The position numbers were made by a program, and so were the translations under genes. From contig JAVHZZ010000009.1 of NCBI GenBank assembly GCA_036250195.1, positions 95,403,771 to 95,467,770 on the forward strand: a DNA stretch of 64,000 nucleotides. The letters are read 5' to 3'. The notes below the pieces were generated by a model that was not told the origin of the DNA, searched no databases, and saw only the letters and a program-made list of their open reading frames with translations. Position 1 is the stretch's first letter; each line of letters opens with the position of its first letter. The stretch is from Mixophyes australis (taxonomy: Eukaryota > Chordata > Amphibia > Anura > Limnodynastidae). This document shows, piece after piece, positions 36,178 to 49,195 of the stretch.

Positions 36178-37798
36178 CAAACTGTGTGCTGCGGCTCCCA
36201 GGGGTGCCACGGCGCTGTCACTGGGGTGCCGCGGGCCGGCCATATAAAAAAAAAAAAAGAACACAGTAACTTGCCGGGTACCGGGACCCAGCAGCCTCCT
36301 CTCTCCCACAGCAGCTGTCACTGACGTCGATATTCAGTGACAGCTGCTGCGGGAGAGAGGAGGCTGCTGGGTCCCGGCACCCGGCGGCTTGGTAAGTTTA
36401 CTGTGTTCTTTATTTTTTTTTTTTATATGGCTGGCCCGTGGCAGAGGAGTTAGAGGGGCCGTGACAGCGGGGCAGAGGAGGGTGACAGCGAGGCAGAGGA
36501 AAGGCAGAGGAGCCTGACAGCGAGGCAGAGGAGGGTGACAGCGAGGCAGAGGAGGGTGACAGCAGGGCAATGGAGGATGACAGCGAGGCAGAGGAGGATG
36601 ACAGCGAGGCAGAGGAGAGGCAGAGGAGGGTGACAGCGGGGCAGAGGAGGGTGACAGCGGGGCAGAGGAGGGTGACAGCGGGGCAGAGGAGGGTGACAGC
36701 GAGGCAGAGGAGAGGGACAGTGGAGGGGACACAGCGTGAGAGGGGTAGTGGAGGGGGACACAGCGTGAGAGGGGTAGTGGAGGGGGACACAGCGTGAGAG
36801 GGGCAGTGGAGGGGGACACAGCGTGAGAGAGGGCAGAGGAGGAGGACAGCGTGAGAGAGGGCAGAGGAGGGGGACAACGTGAGAGAGGGCAGAGGAGGGT
36901 GACAGCGAGGCAGAGGAGAGGGGCAGTGGAGGGGGACACAGCGTGAGAGGGGAAGTGGAGGGGGACACAGCGTGAGAGAGGGCAGAGGAGGGGGACAGCG
37001 TGAGAGGGCAGAGGAGGGGGACACAGCGTGAGAGGGGAAGTGGAGGGGGACACAGCGTGAGAGGGGTAGTGGAGGGGGACACAGCGTGAGAGGGGTAGTG
37101 GAGGGGGACACAGCGTGAGAGGGGCAGTGGAGGGGGACACAGCGTGAGAGGGGCAGTGGAGGGGGACACAGCGTGAGAGAGGGCAGAGGAGGGGGACAGC
37201 GTGAGAGAGGGCAGAGGAGGGGGGCAGCGTGAGAGAGGGCAGAGGAGGGGGACAGCGTGAGAGAGGGCAGAGGAGGGGGACAGCGTAAGAGGGGCAGTGG
37301 AGGGGGACACAGCGTGAGAGAGGGCAGAGGAGGGGGACAACGTGAGAGAGGGCAGAGGAGGGGGACAGCGTGAGAGAGGGCAGAGGAGGGGGACAGCGTG
37401 AGAGAGGGCAGAGGAGGGGGACAGCGTGAGAGAGGGCAGAGGAGGGGGACAGCGTGAGAGAGGGCAGAGGAGGGGGACAGCGTGAGAGAGGGCAGAGGAG
37501 AGGGACAGCGTGAGAGAGGGCAGAGGAGAGGGACAGCGGGACAGAGAGCAGAGGAGGAGGGACAGCGTGACATAGGGCAGAGGGGGCAATGTGAGAGAGG
37601 GCAGTGTGTCTGGATGCAGAGGGGGCATTTTTGCATAAAACTAAATAAGTATTTCTGTCCTGACCTAAATACTTATTACAATTTTTTGACCCAACTACTT
37701 CTAAAACAGGACTGCTCAATAATTATATTGGAGGGGTGCCTTGAAAAAATTTGGAGACTCTAAGGGTGCCGCGAACTGCAAAAGTTTGGGAACCACTG
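36178..37798. mobile_element. hAT-like element with minisatellite, inverted copy, TSD GCCTAAAG
   Basis: CGGCGGTTCCCAAACTGTGT to GTTTGGGAACCACTG, with exact GCCTAAAG on both sides (36170-36177, 37799-37806). It is the reverse orientation of the 14486 element: the palindrome is at 36255-36410, the GA-rich array at 36440-37620, then the unique arm. The 461-, 408- and 392-aa minus frames are the array read in three frames. Confidence 0.9.
36440..37620. repeat. GA-rich (CT-rich on the other strand) minisatellite
   Basis: Units such as GAGAGGGCAGAGGAGGGGGA + CAGCGT, and a second type GAGAGGGGCAGTGGAGGGGG + ACACAGCGT, plus a third AGCGAGGCAGAGGAGGGTG at the near end. The same unit types occur in the 14655-16036 array. 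Confidence 0.9.
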
Positions 37799-38169
37799 GC
37801 CTAAAGTAAATCTTAAGATACATGTAACTTAATTTAAATGGTAAATACATGACCACATAAAGATATGTTTTGAGAGCATCTTGTTACAACCAGAGTAAAG
37901 ATATGGCAGTTATCATTATAAACTTGGTGATGATGACTGCCGTATTAAAATACAATAAATACATTTTAAAAAGCTCCCCGACCTTAAGATAAGTAATAAG
38001 CACCAATGCTTTTGCTTGGGCTGGCTCAATGGGGGAACTGCAGTGGAGTCCCACTGCAAAGTAGCAACCAGCGCCATGTTATGCCAGGCTAGACTGGTCA
38101 CACTATAACAGGTAGAAGCCTGAGGTGTCCCCGTCATGCCCCAGCCCCAGCCTGGTCAGTACATAGTAG

Positions 38170-38480
38170 AAATCCCTGAGGGGATCAGGCCCGCAAAATA
38201 ACCACCCCCCCCCCCCATGACCCACATTGGAAATCAGCCCCGTGCTATATAGCACTATGGATCTTCCTGGTGGGATGTGGATTCCAGGGTAATAGTGATG
38301 GTAATAGTGTATAGTCAAAACGTACGAAGTACTGTTGTGTTGTTCTCCCTAGGGAATTCCACCTCATGCTAACCAGGCTGGGACCGGTTTGCCATTGTGA
38401 CCGGGTCTCCCTGTTATGGTACTGGTGCTGGTGGCCTCTTTAGCAGGGGGGATACCACACTCGTTGTCCCCCTACTCTAC
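38170..38480. repeat. Interspersed repeat related to 181-1010
   Basis: AAATCAGCCCCGTGCTATAT, AGCACTATGGATCTTCCTGG and GGGTAATA match the blocks at 250-330 and 17245-17330. Ends are not defined. Confidence 0.4.
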
Positions 38481-39894
38481 CAGTAACCAGCTCAGACTTC
38501 TGTTATTGACCCCAAACTGCCTGATGATCCATTTCTTTGGTTCCTCAGTAAGATCTGTGCCCACATGGCCCCTAGACAATGGCTTATCTTTATTTAATAT
38601 GTGTCTGTGTCCTTATGCTTCATTTACTAGATGCAATGTTTTATCTGTCTCGATTTTTATGTTTTTCATCAAAGCCTTTAACATCTAGGGAGACTTTTGT
38701 GGCCTTTGATTACAACACAGGACTGCTCTCTGTACATGGTTGTATTTGTAGTGCTGTGTCGTATACAAAGGCAACAAAAGCAAATAACTTTCTGGCAAAT
38801 TTATATATCTTAATAAAAAACACAAGTGGTAGCCAGAAAGATAAAACGGTGTGTCTAGTGAAAGTTACAGGAGGAAATATACAAGCCAATACATCAAAGT
38901 TATATTAGGGTGTAAAACTCCTCTTAAGTTTCCTGGTGTAGACCAGTTGACAGGATACTGGATTTATGGTTAGCTTTTTTGCTGCTCGGACTAGCTGGTT
39001 TGCCTGTAGCCAGCCATTTGTCCTACCAGAGTACACCCATTGGCAAACCGAGGGGGTCCTAGTGCCTGGAAACCCCCCTCCAAGCCTGGGGCACTGTATA
39101 ATTGAGGTGGCTAGACCCTGCCCCCGCTTCACACGGCTCTGCTCGAAAAGAGAGAGCTGCATGCACCTAACAGTAGTGAACGCAGCATTGCCCATGTATA
39201 TAATAGGGATAGGAAGAGTTGGAGAGCAGCCAAGCACTCACTAAAATTATAGCCACGCCCCCATGCATGCTGGTCACGCCCACGGTTGGCGTGGTGTGGA
39301 AACCCCCCTTTGCAAATCCTGAGTTAGCCCCTGACATCTGGTACTCTTGTAACTTTATTTTATAGTAAAAATAGACAGAGTATGTAAATACACCAATGTC
39401 CTTTTGCTTTTGGCAGTTATACAGAGTAGTAGAATCTGTGGAGACTTGAAGATCCCATCAATGGCATGATCCTAGATCAGTACAACAGAAGCCATATCCC
39501 CTAATAGGAACAGTCTCAAAGTAAATCAACACCCAGTGGCTGGCTATGCTCCCTCTTTTAAACCTGGTCAGGTACCCACAGTGGTGTAACCCTGGTGGGG
39601 CAGGCTTCGGGTAAGACTTTCCCGTAGGATTGGGTACCTACATCCAAGACGGTGGCCACTGAGCCTCCCCCAAGTTCTCTGGTTGTAGCAAGCACCATGC
39701 TGTGAGTGGCTTAGATAAGTGTAGCTGAATTCTGTGGAGAATGAAGGGCACCCATTTATCAGGCAAGTCTCTGTCCCGACCGCTAGCAGGGGCAGCCTGT
39801 GTTGAGTTTGTATGTTCTCCTTGTGTTTGTGTTGATTTCCACCCACACTCTGAAGACATACTGGTAGGTTACTTGGCTGCTGACAAAATTTGTG

Positions 39895-40020
39895 GGTATG
39901 TTAGGGAATTTAGACTGTAAGCCGCATTGTGTTAGGGACTGATGTGAATAACAAATATTCTCTGTACAGTGCTGCATAATTTGGTGGCACTATATAAATA
40001 GATGATGATAATAATAATAG
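39895..40020 (+). mobile_element. L2-like LINE 3' tail
   Basis: TTTAGACTGTAAGCCGCATT, TCTGTACAGTGCTGCATAAT and GCACTATATAAATAGATGAT ending in AATAATAAT are the diagnostic 3' blocks of L2 elements. No ORF2 is attached. Confidence 0.75.
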
Positions 40021-40730
40021 TCCTACAAAGTATTTAGTCAACGGCTGCCGTAACATCTCACGGTGCCTCTGGGTGACTGGATTCCCTGATAACCAGAGGT
40101 AAAAATGTTTTTTTTAGGGAACATACTCCTCCTCTATGTGTAGGTGACAGCGACCCTTTAAATGTTTTTTTTTCTAGTTTCTTTTCATGCCACAGCCTGG
40201 CCACTTCCAGCAATAATCATCTCTAGAAACAGTCTCCTCCAATCATTACTGGTAACACATGTATTAATGTCAAGGTTCATATGTTCGTTAACCGTCTTAT
40301 TAATGGCGAAAGGAAATGACTAGACATTGAAGCTAAATTAAGCCAAAAGAGTCCATAAATGTGTGTAGGCTGAATATAATGTACAATGAGGCTTTCTTCA
40401 TACTGAATACATTATCGTCTGGAATTCAATGTGGGTTTGTGCTGGTTGTTTGTGGAATACAGGGCTGGATAACTGTGATTGTCCTAAACAATATCTGCTG
40501 ATCATACTATTAACATATACCAGAAGCTTCAGAGGAAGATAAGACATCACTGTTGATGGGAAAATACTGTCATGGGTCATTATGTCCCAGTAACTACATA
40601 CATTGTGTTTGCTGCTCACTGCTAGGGTTTGTTTTATATATTAAAGGCCAAACAACATTAAGAAAAAGAAAAGGCTTTCAATATGTATAAGCAAGTATAA
40701 ATAAAGAAATGCTGTTCTTCCAGGCTTCTT
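40021..40730. other. No feature seen (intron 1)
   Basis: Unique-looking AT-rich sequence with no reading frame or repeat that I can support. Confidence 0.5.
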
Positions 40731-40785
40731 AAGCTGGGTACACACTACAGAATTTTCCACCAACTTTTTATGCCGATCGATTTTA

Positions 40786-40835
<50 letters not shown>

Positions 40836-41945
40836 GTTTTTATTTATAGGGCGCCACTAGGTGTCCGTAGCGCCGTACAGGGACAAACGAAATTACAATA
40901 CGAAGAGAGACAGCACAGTACAGTAAACAATAAGCACAGTAACTCTGTGAGCTCAAAGCACAGCAAGGGCGGGGGAGGGGAGAGGGGAAGGTCTGCATAC
41001 GACGGAGCCCAAGAGGGAGGGCACGGATGATAGGGAGACCCCCAGGGGGGAGAGGAAGGAGCGAGAGGGAACGGGGGGAAGAGGGTCCTCGAGGAGGACG
41101 GCAAGGTTGCTGGAGAGCAGAGTTAACAGTGGTGAGACAGGAGGAGAGGTGACCCTGTTCAATGGAGCGTACAATCTAAGGGGTGAGGTGGAGAGAGGGA
41201 GGAATAGAGGATAGGGGAAGGGGAAGAGGCAGAAGAAAAGGTAGGTAATTAAGTGGGAGACTGGAAGGCTTTAAGAAAAAGGTGGGTTTTTAAAGCCCCG
41301 TTTGAAACTGGACAGATTAGGGGAAGTTCTGATGGAGGGAGGGAGCTTGTTCCAGTGGAGGGGGGCAGTTCGGGCGAAGTCTTGGATACGCGCATGGGAG
41401 GAGGTGATCAGGGGGAGAAGAGAGGCGACGGTCATTGGCAGATCGGAGAGGGCGGGATGGAGCATGAATAGAGAGGAGGGTGGAGATGTAGGGTGCAGTG
41501 GAGTTGGCGAGGGCCTTGTAAGTAAGAGTGAAGAGCTTGAAGAGGATTCTGAAGGGGAAGGGGAGCCAGTGAAGGGATTGGTAGAGGGGGAGACAGATGC
41601 GATCGATGGTCTGATCCATGGACTGCATATACACTAGCCTTATTTTAAAAGATAAAGGGAAAAGCGGACGTCCCTTTAGTGACTTTTTACAGCCATGTTG
41701 TCGTGAGCAATGATTGCAATTTCGTACACATCGGTTGGAAGTTTATACACACTACACAACGGAAACGAGATTGGAATGAAAATATTTAACGGTACAACCA
41801 ACCAAATGAGGCGATAATCGTCCATTTGGGCAGACTTTAGACCATCGTGTCACTGCACACACTGACCCGACTTTTGAAAGAGCGGTCGTATGCCGGCTAG
41901 TTGAGCCGATTATTGGACGAAAACCGTGTAGTGTGTACCCAGCTT
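40731..41945. mobile_element. GGGTACACACTA MITE split by a LINE
   Basis: AAGCTGGGTACACACTACAG at the left and GTGTAGTGTGTACCCAGCTT at the right are inverted termini. The MITE body resumes at about 41640 after an L2-like insertion. Other fragments of the family lie at about 13500, 35418 and 47405. Confidence 0.75.
40789..41640 (-). mobile_element. L2-like LINE, C-terminal reverse transcriptase region and tail
   Basis: The minus frame 41634-41317 reads LHWLPFPFRILFKLFTLTYK, ALANSTAPYIS, HAPSRPLRSA. The continuing frame (41465-41271) gives TAPLHWNKLPPSIR. This block order (LHWLP..RI.FK...L.YK, then R.LRS, then WN.LP..IR) is the C-terminus of L2/CR1 ORF2. The tail ends in an ATT microsatellite (40789-40835). 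It is 5'-truncated and needs a frameshift to read through. Confidence 0.85.
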
Positions 41946-42404
41946 TACTATTTAGTCCAAAAACTTCAGAATATTTTAAATCCTGGTCAAATTGGAAATT
42001 TAGAAGTGGCGTTATGGAAAATTAAAGTGAATGGAATTTGATAGTTTTACAATGAAAGCATTAGGAGACGTGGCGGTATGGCATACCATCGTATACAAAC
42101 CCACCTCGACATTTGTTTTAAATAAGCTTAAATTGCTGAGAGTTTGAGGCTATTGTGGCTGAGTCACTCTGCCAGGTTTAATTTGCATATAAAATGTAAT
42201 GAAATTATAAATGCAACAAAAACACTTAAGAATATAAATGATTTACTGGTGAAGTCAAAAGGTTTGTATACATACACAGGTAGTGGTCTGATTTCATTCA
42301 CTGCTAGCTCCTATGCTACTCACAATAAATTACTTACATTAATTAGTTAAAGGGACAGACAAAATCAGGGGTGACTGATACTAGTCAGGCAGCTTAATAA
42401 ATAT

Positions 42405-42409
42405 TGTTT

Positions 42410-42442
<33 letters not shown>

Positions 42443-42453
42443 ATATATATATA
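42405..42453. repeat. AT dinucleotide microsatellite
   Basis: A run of about 48 alternating A and T bases, interrupted once by ATTTATAT. It is 0.5 kb upstream of exon 2. Confidence 0.9.
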
Positions 42454-42960
42454 ATGTAACAAATCCTGCTGGAATACTTATGTAGTAGTTTTAGAGCTGA
42501 AATGTCTAAACATAGCCGTTGGTGTTTAACAATAATGTTTTTACAAGTGTTTTTTTTAATGCCAGTGAAAGTATATAAACAGGTATAGGGATGGAACCTA
42601 TTGGTTCAAATGACCCCATACCTACTTACAGCTGTAGCTGGGAGTAGTGACGTTTGACCTGTTTTTTCTTAACACCAGTTGGTCTCAGCCTAAAGGCTGT
42701 TTGGCATTTCCCTAAGGATGAATGCAGAGCGTTAATTGTCACTAAGTATTACATTACACCTTTGTGCACTCCCATTAAACAAATGCTAGACCAAGAGGTG
42801 CACAGTCACCTCTCATAGTTTATTTAATTGCACACCACTTTTCATGTCTATGTTAAAATTAGATATTAATAGTATTTTAAAAATTGTAGTTAATATACAT
42901 TTACTATATGTATAGTATTGTATCTGTACTTGCTAATATGTCATTTTTATTATGTTTTAG

Positions 42961-43017
42961 CATATGGACAAGACTTGGACTTGTTAGATGCTTTTGGTGA
43001 TGAACCAACTAAGAAAC
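42961..43017 (+). CDS. cd99: Exon 2 of the CD99-family gene (first acidic segment)
   Basis: A 57-base exon (19 codons) between acceptor TTATGTTTTAG and donor GTAAGT. With the split first codon it reads AYGQDLDLLDAFGDEPTKK. The acidic DLDLLDAFGD motif followed by a Lys-Lys turn corresponds to the mature N-terminus of CD99 (human FDLSDALPDNENKK) and to the DFNLEDAV region of CD99L2. The segment is extracellular. The signal peptide should be cleaved close to the exon 1/2 joint. Both bordering introns are phase 1. About 21 kb separates it from exon 1, and a long first intron is also known in mammalian CD99. Confidence 0.8.
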
Positions 43018-43384
43018 GTAAGTATTTAACTTATATACTAACAAAAGTGACCCATAGTAATGCATCATTCTGGTACTAATATGTAAAATATGTAAGTGGA
43101 TTTTGTTGTATAATCATGGTACAAATATGTTATTGTTATTGCAGTGAGAGTAAATATCCATGTAGGCATAAATGAGATTGATATGTGGTTGATATATGCA
43201 CAATGGATAGGGCTCACTTCTGTAATGTAACTGGACCATAATGGAAGTCACTGTTACTTTCATGCTAATCAAACACTCTTTTTAGTGATATTGGTATTTC
43301 TCGCCAATGTAAATGCATATCGTCTTCTAGTCCTGCTAGGTGAGCCTGGCCAGTGTTAACATAACTTCTGTTCTGTAGAATAGG

Positions 43385-43760
43385 AAGACCATTATGGAGC
43401 CTATTTATCATTAACAGATTTTTTTTGTGGCGATAAATATTGCCCTTATCTCGGCAATGTTTCAAAAAAATACGGTGATGCCCCATCAAAACGGGCATGG
43501 TGCGGTAAGAGATGGGCGAGTTTTCTCAGATTTGGGTTTTCAGTTTTACTAGTTACAAAGAAAAAAAAAAGTTTACAAATAGATTTAAAAAAAATAATGT
43601 TTTATTCAACTGCTGACAATACCATAAACAGGTTTCCCCATCTTACCGCTGGGAGGGTTATCCCTGGTGGTAGCAGTGTTATCAGTGGCTGTAACACTAT
43701 GATGTATAGGGTGAAGTAAATGAAAGCCTTATTGTTTTTTGACCTTTGATAAATCTGCCC
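43385..43760. repeat. MITE-like element with GCCTATTTATCA ends
   Basis: GGAGCCTATTTATCATTAAC on the left is roughly inverted by TTTGATAAATCTGCCCCT on the right. GGCGATAAATATTGCC and CGGCAATGTT lie inside. No clean target duplication was found. Confidence 0.45.
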
Positions 43761-44883
43761 CTAGAAGTAGAAAGAGGGATACAGTGAGTTCACGAAGATA
43801 CTGTAGTTATGTACAGTTTAATATATCTTCAATTCTGTCACTACATAGTAACACGTACAAATGTTTGTGCATAGTTTAGTGTGATTTCCTCAATATTATC
43901 TGTTCACACTGTACTGTACATACAATTCCCTGTCTGTAGGGATCATGGGTTTGCATATTTCCCAACATTTCTGCCACCCCCTTCCACTATACAGACCCTA
44001 GATTTACCTTCAATGTGCACAGCACCCTCTAACCATGAGGGCACACCTTCCAACATTCCCCCACAGCGGCTAGTTGTGGTGGGAAAGGTACTTCTAAAAA
44101 AAATTGTCGTTTTGGGATCATTTTTTAGTTAGGAAGACATCACTTCCGCCTTTACTGCTGCCTGTTAGACCGCCTTCCAAACAGATGTTTATAAACCGTG
44201 TAGAAACAAATGTACAAAATAACTAGTGTGCACCATTCCTAAAATAGTTTTACTGTAATTAAAGACTGTCCCAAGTGGATGTTGTTATAACTTTAGAAAA
44301 CAAATACTCAATGCATGTACATTTAGGGTAATGTCCTGTAACCAGTATTAGAAAGTACAGCTAATGTTTCCATTTATTTATTTGTATTGTTCCTGAATCT
44401 CTGTGATTGTAGGACTCATCTGGTCATCTCTCTTCTTCTGGTCATGCAAGGAGACATTTATTATCAACTAATGTCTGTTAATTCAGCTAATGAGACTTGT
44501 GGGAGGAAAGACACAGACATATATTCAAAAATAGAACAGTAAAGAAAACTGACCTTTGAACATAATTTTTTCAATCTAAAATCAGTAAAAAAAATATTCT
44601 CTAAACTATGTTAAAATGCGCATTATACAGAATTTGTAAGATTGTGAAATGTTTCTGCTATCCATTCATTAATAGTTTATTTGGGTCACTTTGCAACTAA
44701 CCTGCACAACATACATGGCTGACATTGCTATGTTTTGAAATTAAACCTTGTAATTGTGTGAGTGAGACACAAAATTATATTTTCCAGTCTCTATTACACA
44801 TCCTTAAAGAGAACGTATCACCATTTGTGTTAAAGTACTTTTTGCACAGTGCCCTAGGCGGGTGGGCAGAAAACCCCCACAGT

Positions 44884-45861
44884 CAGTGTCGGACTGGGGC
44901 ATGAAGGGCCCACCGGGGGACTGCAACACTAGGGGCCCACCAGAGGGGGTGTGGCCAACCATCAAAGAGGCAGGAGCAGACACTAGAGGGGGAGTGGTCA
45001 GCCCACAAAGGACAGCTAGCACCATAGTGTAGTATATAAAGAATGCAGTGTGTATTTAAAGAGTGGAAGGGGTAGTTTCACCTTGCGCTCAAGTATATTG
45101 ATGAGTAGTATCTAGTTAGAATCAGAGATTGGGGATGTTTCGTGGATGGTATATTCACATGGGGTGGTGCATAAAGTGTGCGCTAGTAATTGTATTAGGA
45201 ACTAGTGGTTGATGGTAAATGGTGTAATGTTACACAGTCGGCTGATATTGAGAAACAGAGGGTAGTGGTGTGAGTGACCGTGCCTGTGGGTAGGGGGCAA
45301 ATAAGTGATTGTGCAGAAATATGTAGAAATTTGCAGAGATATGCAGAAATAAGCAGAAATGAGCAGATACAAGCAAAAATAATGTCTCTGAAGTCTTCAA
45401 CTCCTCTTCTTTGAGAGCTTGAATTGTGCAGGCAAGACAGTCTTCAGAGTAGTGTTGTGTAGATAAATCATACAGATGTGACAATCGTATGGATCTGGTA
45501 ATGTTTTGAGGGTAACAAGCATATGCAATTACCTTCAAGCGGTAGTGAGTGCGCTCCAAACTACCGTTATGGTTGGTGCTCCGGATCTTGTGCGTGGTCT
45601 TGTTGTAGTCAGCGGACGTGAACACTTCCTCCCCCTTGGAACGCAAGCCTGCGTGTCAAAAGCCGAACTTCCGGTTTTTGCTAAGAGGCACAGCCGTGTA
45701 CTCCTGCTGCTGTGTAACAGTAAAAAGTATAATGCTGTCGCGTTTGGGCTCTCTGCAGCTGGCTTGGCACTCGGAACAACGGATTAGGTGGGGGCGTGGC
45801 TTACCAGCGTCGGGGCCTACCGGTGGATAGACCGGCTTCCCGGCAGGCCAGTCCGACGCTG
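44884..45861. mobile_element. hAT-like element, TSD CCCACAGT
   Basis: CAGTGTCGGACTGGGG and GGCCAGTCCGACGCTG are inverted, with exact CCCACAGT on both sides (44876-44883, 45862-45869). It is 978 bp. The inner frames (138 aa minus and others) show no transposase motifs. Confidence 0.85.
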
Positions 45862-46679
45862 CCCACAGTACCACTTCACCCAGGAGAGAGCAAACATATT
45901 AGCGCACACTGGGGATGTCATCTAGTGGGTTGTACGGGAGTTTATGTAGCATATCTTGCCTGAAATTCCTCTGCACATGCCCAGAAAGTGGACGTCCGAT
46001 GCATCTCGACATTTGTACTGCTCTGCGTTTGGGCGCCAATATACTCACATTTTGCATCCAGACTGTACTTGAATGACTGACTTGGTTTCATCACTTGCAT
46101 GACGGGCACTTGTGTGTTAGAGGGACTGTGTGGAGGACTCCGTCTGTGAGTGGTCAATTACACCGAGCACATGGGCATGTTATGCTCTCTCCCAGGAGAT
46201 GAGGACTGTGGGTTTGTTTATTTATTCCACAAACATAGGGCATAAAAACGTAGCTTTGCACAAAGGTGACAGGTTGTCTTTAACAGTGATATCCACATCT
46301 TATTTTACCCATCAGTGGGTGTCCTTTCACTTATCCTGCGTAGATCCAGCTCCTACATGAACTGAATTATCAAACAGATGGAGCTTGTACAAGGACCTGT
46401 CCATGTTATTTGTACAATGTGTTTTGCCCCTGAATGGACAGCCGCAGAGACACAGTCACCCTCCCGGGAATGGTGCTATGTTCCAGTGGTAACTGGCACT
46501 TTGTTTTCATACAAGCCCTGTTGGTATGATGTTTGTGTCACTGGTGATGGATCCACAGTAGGACAGTTACCGCATGGGAAAGAGAAGACTAATGAGCGCT
46601 CCATCAAAATCATAATTTCTTCCACTATATACACGTACATGGAAAATCTTGTAACTTGTTTTACTGTTTACATTGACAG

Positions 46680-46724
46680 CTAAACCTGCACCAAAACCAC
46701 CGAAAATCCCAACACATGATGCAG
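46680..46724 (+). CDS. cd99: Exon 3 of the CD99-family gene (Lys/Pro-rich linker)
   Basis: A 45-base exon (15 codons) with acceptor ACATTGACAG and donor GTAAGA, reading (P)KPAPKPPKIPTHDA with the split codons. It supplies the Pro/Lys-rich linker between two acidic segments, as in human CD99 where KKPTAIPKKPSAG precedes the second acidic motif. It keeps the phase-1 pattern of the gene, and its final G joins exon 4 to give Gly-Asp. It is short, so recognition depends on phase, splice sites and composition rather than on similarity alone. Confidence 0.7.
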
Positions 46725-47404
46725 GTAAGATGCTTAACTTCTGCTTTGGGCACTGTATTTAATGACAACTAGTTTATATGGGGAATTTGTGTGGAAGATA
46801 TCAGGGTGGAAAAATTGCTGCTTTGAGCACCCAGCAATTAAGCTTCACATATGTCTTTTTATAATATATATGTTCTCTAGTGTTTCTGCAATTCTGTAAA
46901 TTTGAACTATAATGCTTTCAATATAAAGGTATACTGCATTTTAGTCTGCAAATGTCCCTGTGTTGCTTTGTCATTTACTAAATGTGCTGTAAACACACCA
47001 CTGCTGTGGAAAAATTCAAAAGCTTTCATGATATTAATTGCCTGTGACTGAGTGGTCTGATGTAGGACATGTTTAAAGATTTGGATCTAAATGATATGGT
47101 GTTTGATGTTTCCCAACTATTGTTGACATGAGTGCTGGACACTTCTAATTGGCTGTGGCAGATCAGCGAATAGGAGGAACCCAGAGAAACTTGTATGGAT
47201 AAGCATTGCAAATTCTGAACATCAGATGGAGGTTGTTGTGCAATAGCATGAGGTAGTTGTCGCATTGTATCTCAGTTTTTAGTAAACAGACACCTTAGTC
47301 AGTGACTGAAAACTCTCTATTGTAAAAGGGAGCCCAGTAGTCTGTAAGCAAGCACTATGCATGCAATTCCTTCCCAGAGAAGATTTGAGATAATCACAGC
47401 AAGA

Positions 47405-47640
47405 TGACTAAGACTGGGTACACACTACATTTTTTTCATCCGATTATCAGGTCAATCGCATGATAAATGACTGGCCTGATATCACAGTAGTGTGTATCCT
47501 GGACCGATGAACAATTATCGTTCCAAGGCACAGATGATCGTTTGATGTGATTGTTCAGCAGAACAAAAAATCGTGTTCTGCGATGAAACAATGTTGTTCA
47601 ATTCTGCAGTGTGTGTATAGGCTGCAGGTGATGTTGTTAC
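47405..47640. repeat. Fragment of the GGGTACACACTA MITE family
   Basis: AAGACTGGGTACACACTACA, GATATCACAGTAGTGTGTA and CAATTATCGTTCC match the family. The right end is absent. Confidence 0.5.
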
Positions 47641-49195
47641 AGAAGATTATTTCTGAAGATCACATTATTCAATAGATGACAGTATTCTCCAGACATCGCA
47701 GCTTTTGATGAAAGGGAAACACTTTACAAACGCGGGTTATTCTCACCTACTTTGTTATTCTGCATAAGCAACAAGTTTTTGTTCAGAAGTAATGTTTATG
47801 TAACTCGTTACCCTGGAATCAGTTGAGTCATTTTGTTACAATCTCCAACTGTTTTGTGGGAGTAATTGACAGCTATGTTATAATATATTATAGAGAAAGC
47901 ATTGGGTGGGCAGAAGTTAATATAAATGAAGGGATTTTTTAATGCTAAATGTTTTGGTTTTTTTCTTTTCTTATAAGGCTCTGTATAGAGCAATAATTTT
48001 AAAAAAAAGTATGGGAAAAATATACTCATTCGTTCTGCAAATGAAAGCGGTAAAAAGGTAATCAGATGAGAACTCCGCCCTGAAGGACTGATTTGATAAT
48101 CTGCTGTCTAGTGTTACCCTAATTCCTAAAAGGTTCAATATTAAACAGGTTTTTTTCAGGCAAATCTCAACTTTCTAAGTTAAAAATAGATTTGTTTTCT
48201 ATTCTAGCAAAATTGAATGTACCATGCCAGTTCATGTGTCATTGCACATTAAAAATGTATAGAAAAATCCTTTTGATTCTCTGCAACAAACTGTGAATTA
48301 TTGGTGAGCTGCACAACTGACAGCCGGTATAATATTGCACATTATATATTGAGCAATGAGATGAGTCAACACTTTTCCAGCATAGAGGTTACAAATGGCT
48401 TTGGATATCATCCATTTGTGCCTTAAATACTGATGCTATTTCTATTTTTTCTCTCTCTCCATAAATATTTAATATTTTACTACATATTAATCATCATCTT
48501 TGGTGGCAGCTAAAACAAGATTCTGGAGTTGTAACACTTAAACGGGCTATTTGCATAGCTAACTAACAAAGAAATATATACTGAACCTAAAAGTTGTTCC
48601 CGGTTGTCAAGTAACATTTACAAATGCACATGTAAAAGTATTCCGACAGGATGTAATACATATTGTTTGGCACAAATGGCAAATCACCACACACGTCACC
48701 AGCCGCTGTGATCAATTACAATAGTTTGTTGGCAAGGATGAATGAAAGGATGTTATTTTCAGCTGATAGACGGTAGCCACACACAAACACAGCCTTAAGC
48801 CATCAGAAAGTATCTACTGCTTATCTTGACAAACATCTTGATGAGGATCATCAACATTTTAGAAACCATTCTGTGATGCATTGGTTGCATTCCGCATTTT
48901 GCATTAAAATGTCATGTTTTGCCAGTAAAATTTGGCCTTCAGTGTTCCCAGTGCTACCCCAATCACATCACAGAATAGAATGGTTTGACTGTCCTCTTCC
49001 AAGCCTAATGCAATTTCCATGAAATGCAATTTTTTCAAAACACAATGCACAATGAAATTCCGCAGATGGCAAAGCAAATGTGGAGCTCAGACTGTATAGC
49101 CAGAGCGTTACACCTTTGTGAAATGACTTGTTCAGCCGAAAAGACCTGATTCGTGCAAAATGTAAATTCTAATGCTTTTCTTTAATAAACACTAA

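Larger units (their letters stand above)
21653..42960 (+). other. cd99: Intron 1 (about 21.3 kb)
   Basis: It runs from donor GTAAGC to acceptor TTATGTTTTAG. It contains the minisatellite at 25019, MITEs, LTR remnants, a long hairpin and a minisatellite-bearing hAT, all listed separately. Stretches 21653-25000, 25200-26850, 27780-28620, 29440-30380, 30850-32340, 33210-34470, 34650-36170 and 37800-39890 show no gene that I can recognise. Confidence 0.65.
43018..46679 (+). other. cd99: Intron 2 (about 3.7 kb)
   Basis: From GTAAGT to ACATTGACAG. It contains a MITE-like element at 43385-43760 and a hAT at 44884-45861. The remainder (43020-43380, 43770-44880, 45870-46679) shows no gene that I recognise. 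Confidence 0.65.

Noticed and set aside
36334..37719. Minus-strand ORFs of 461, 408 and 392 aa
   Set aside because: Same array in the inverted copy of the same element; open in three frames, with no domain structure.
42405..42453. AT tract as a promoter or origin
   Set aside because: Simple dinucleotide microsatellite within intron 1, with no supporting signals.
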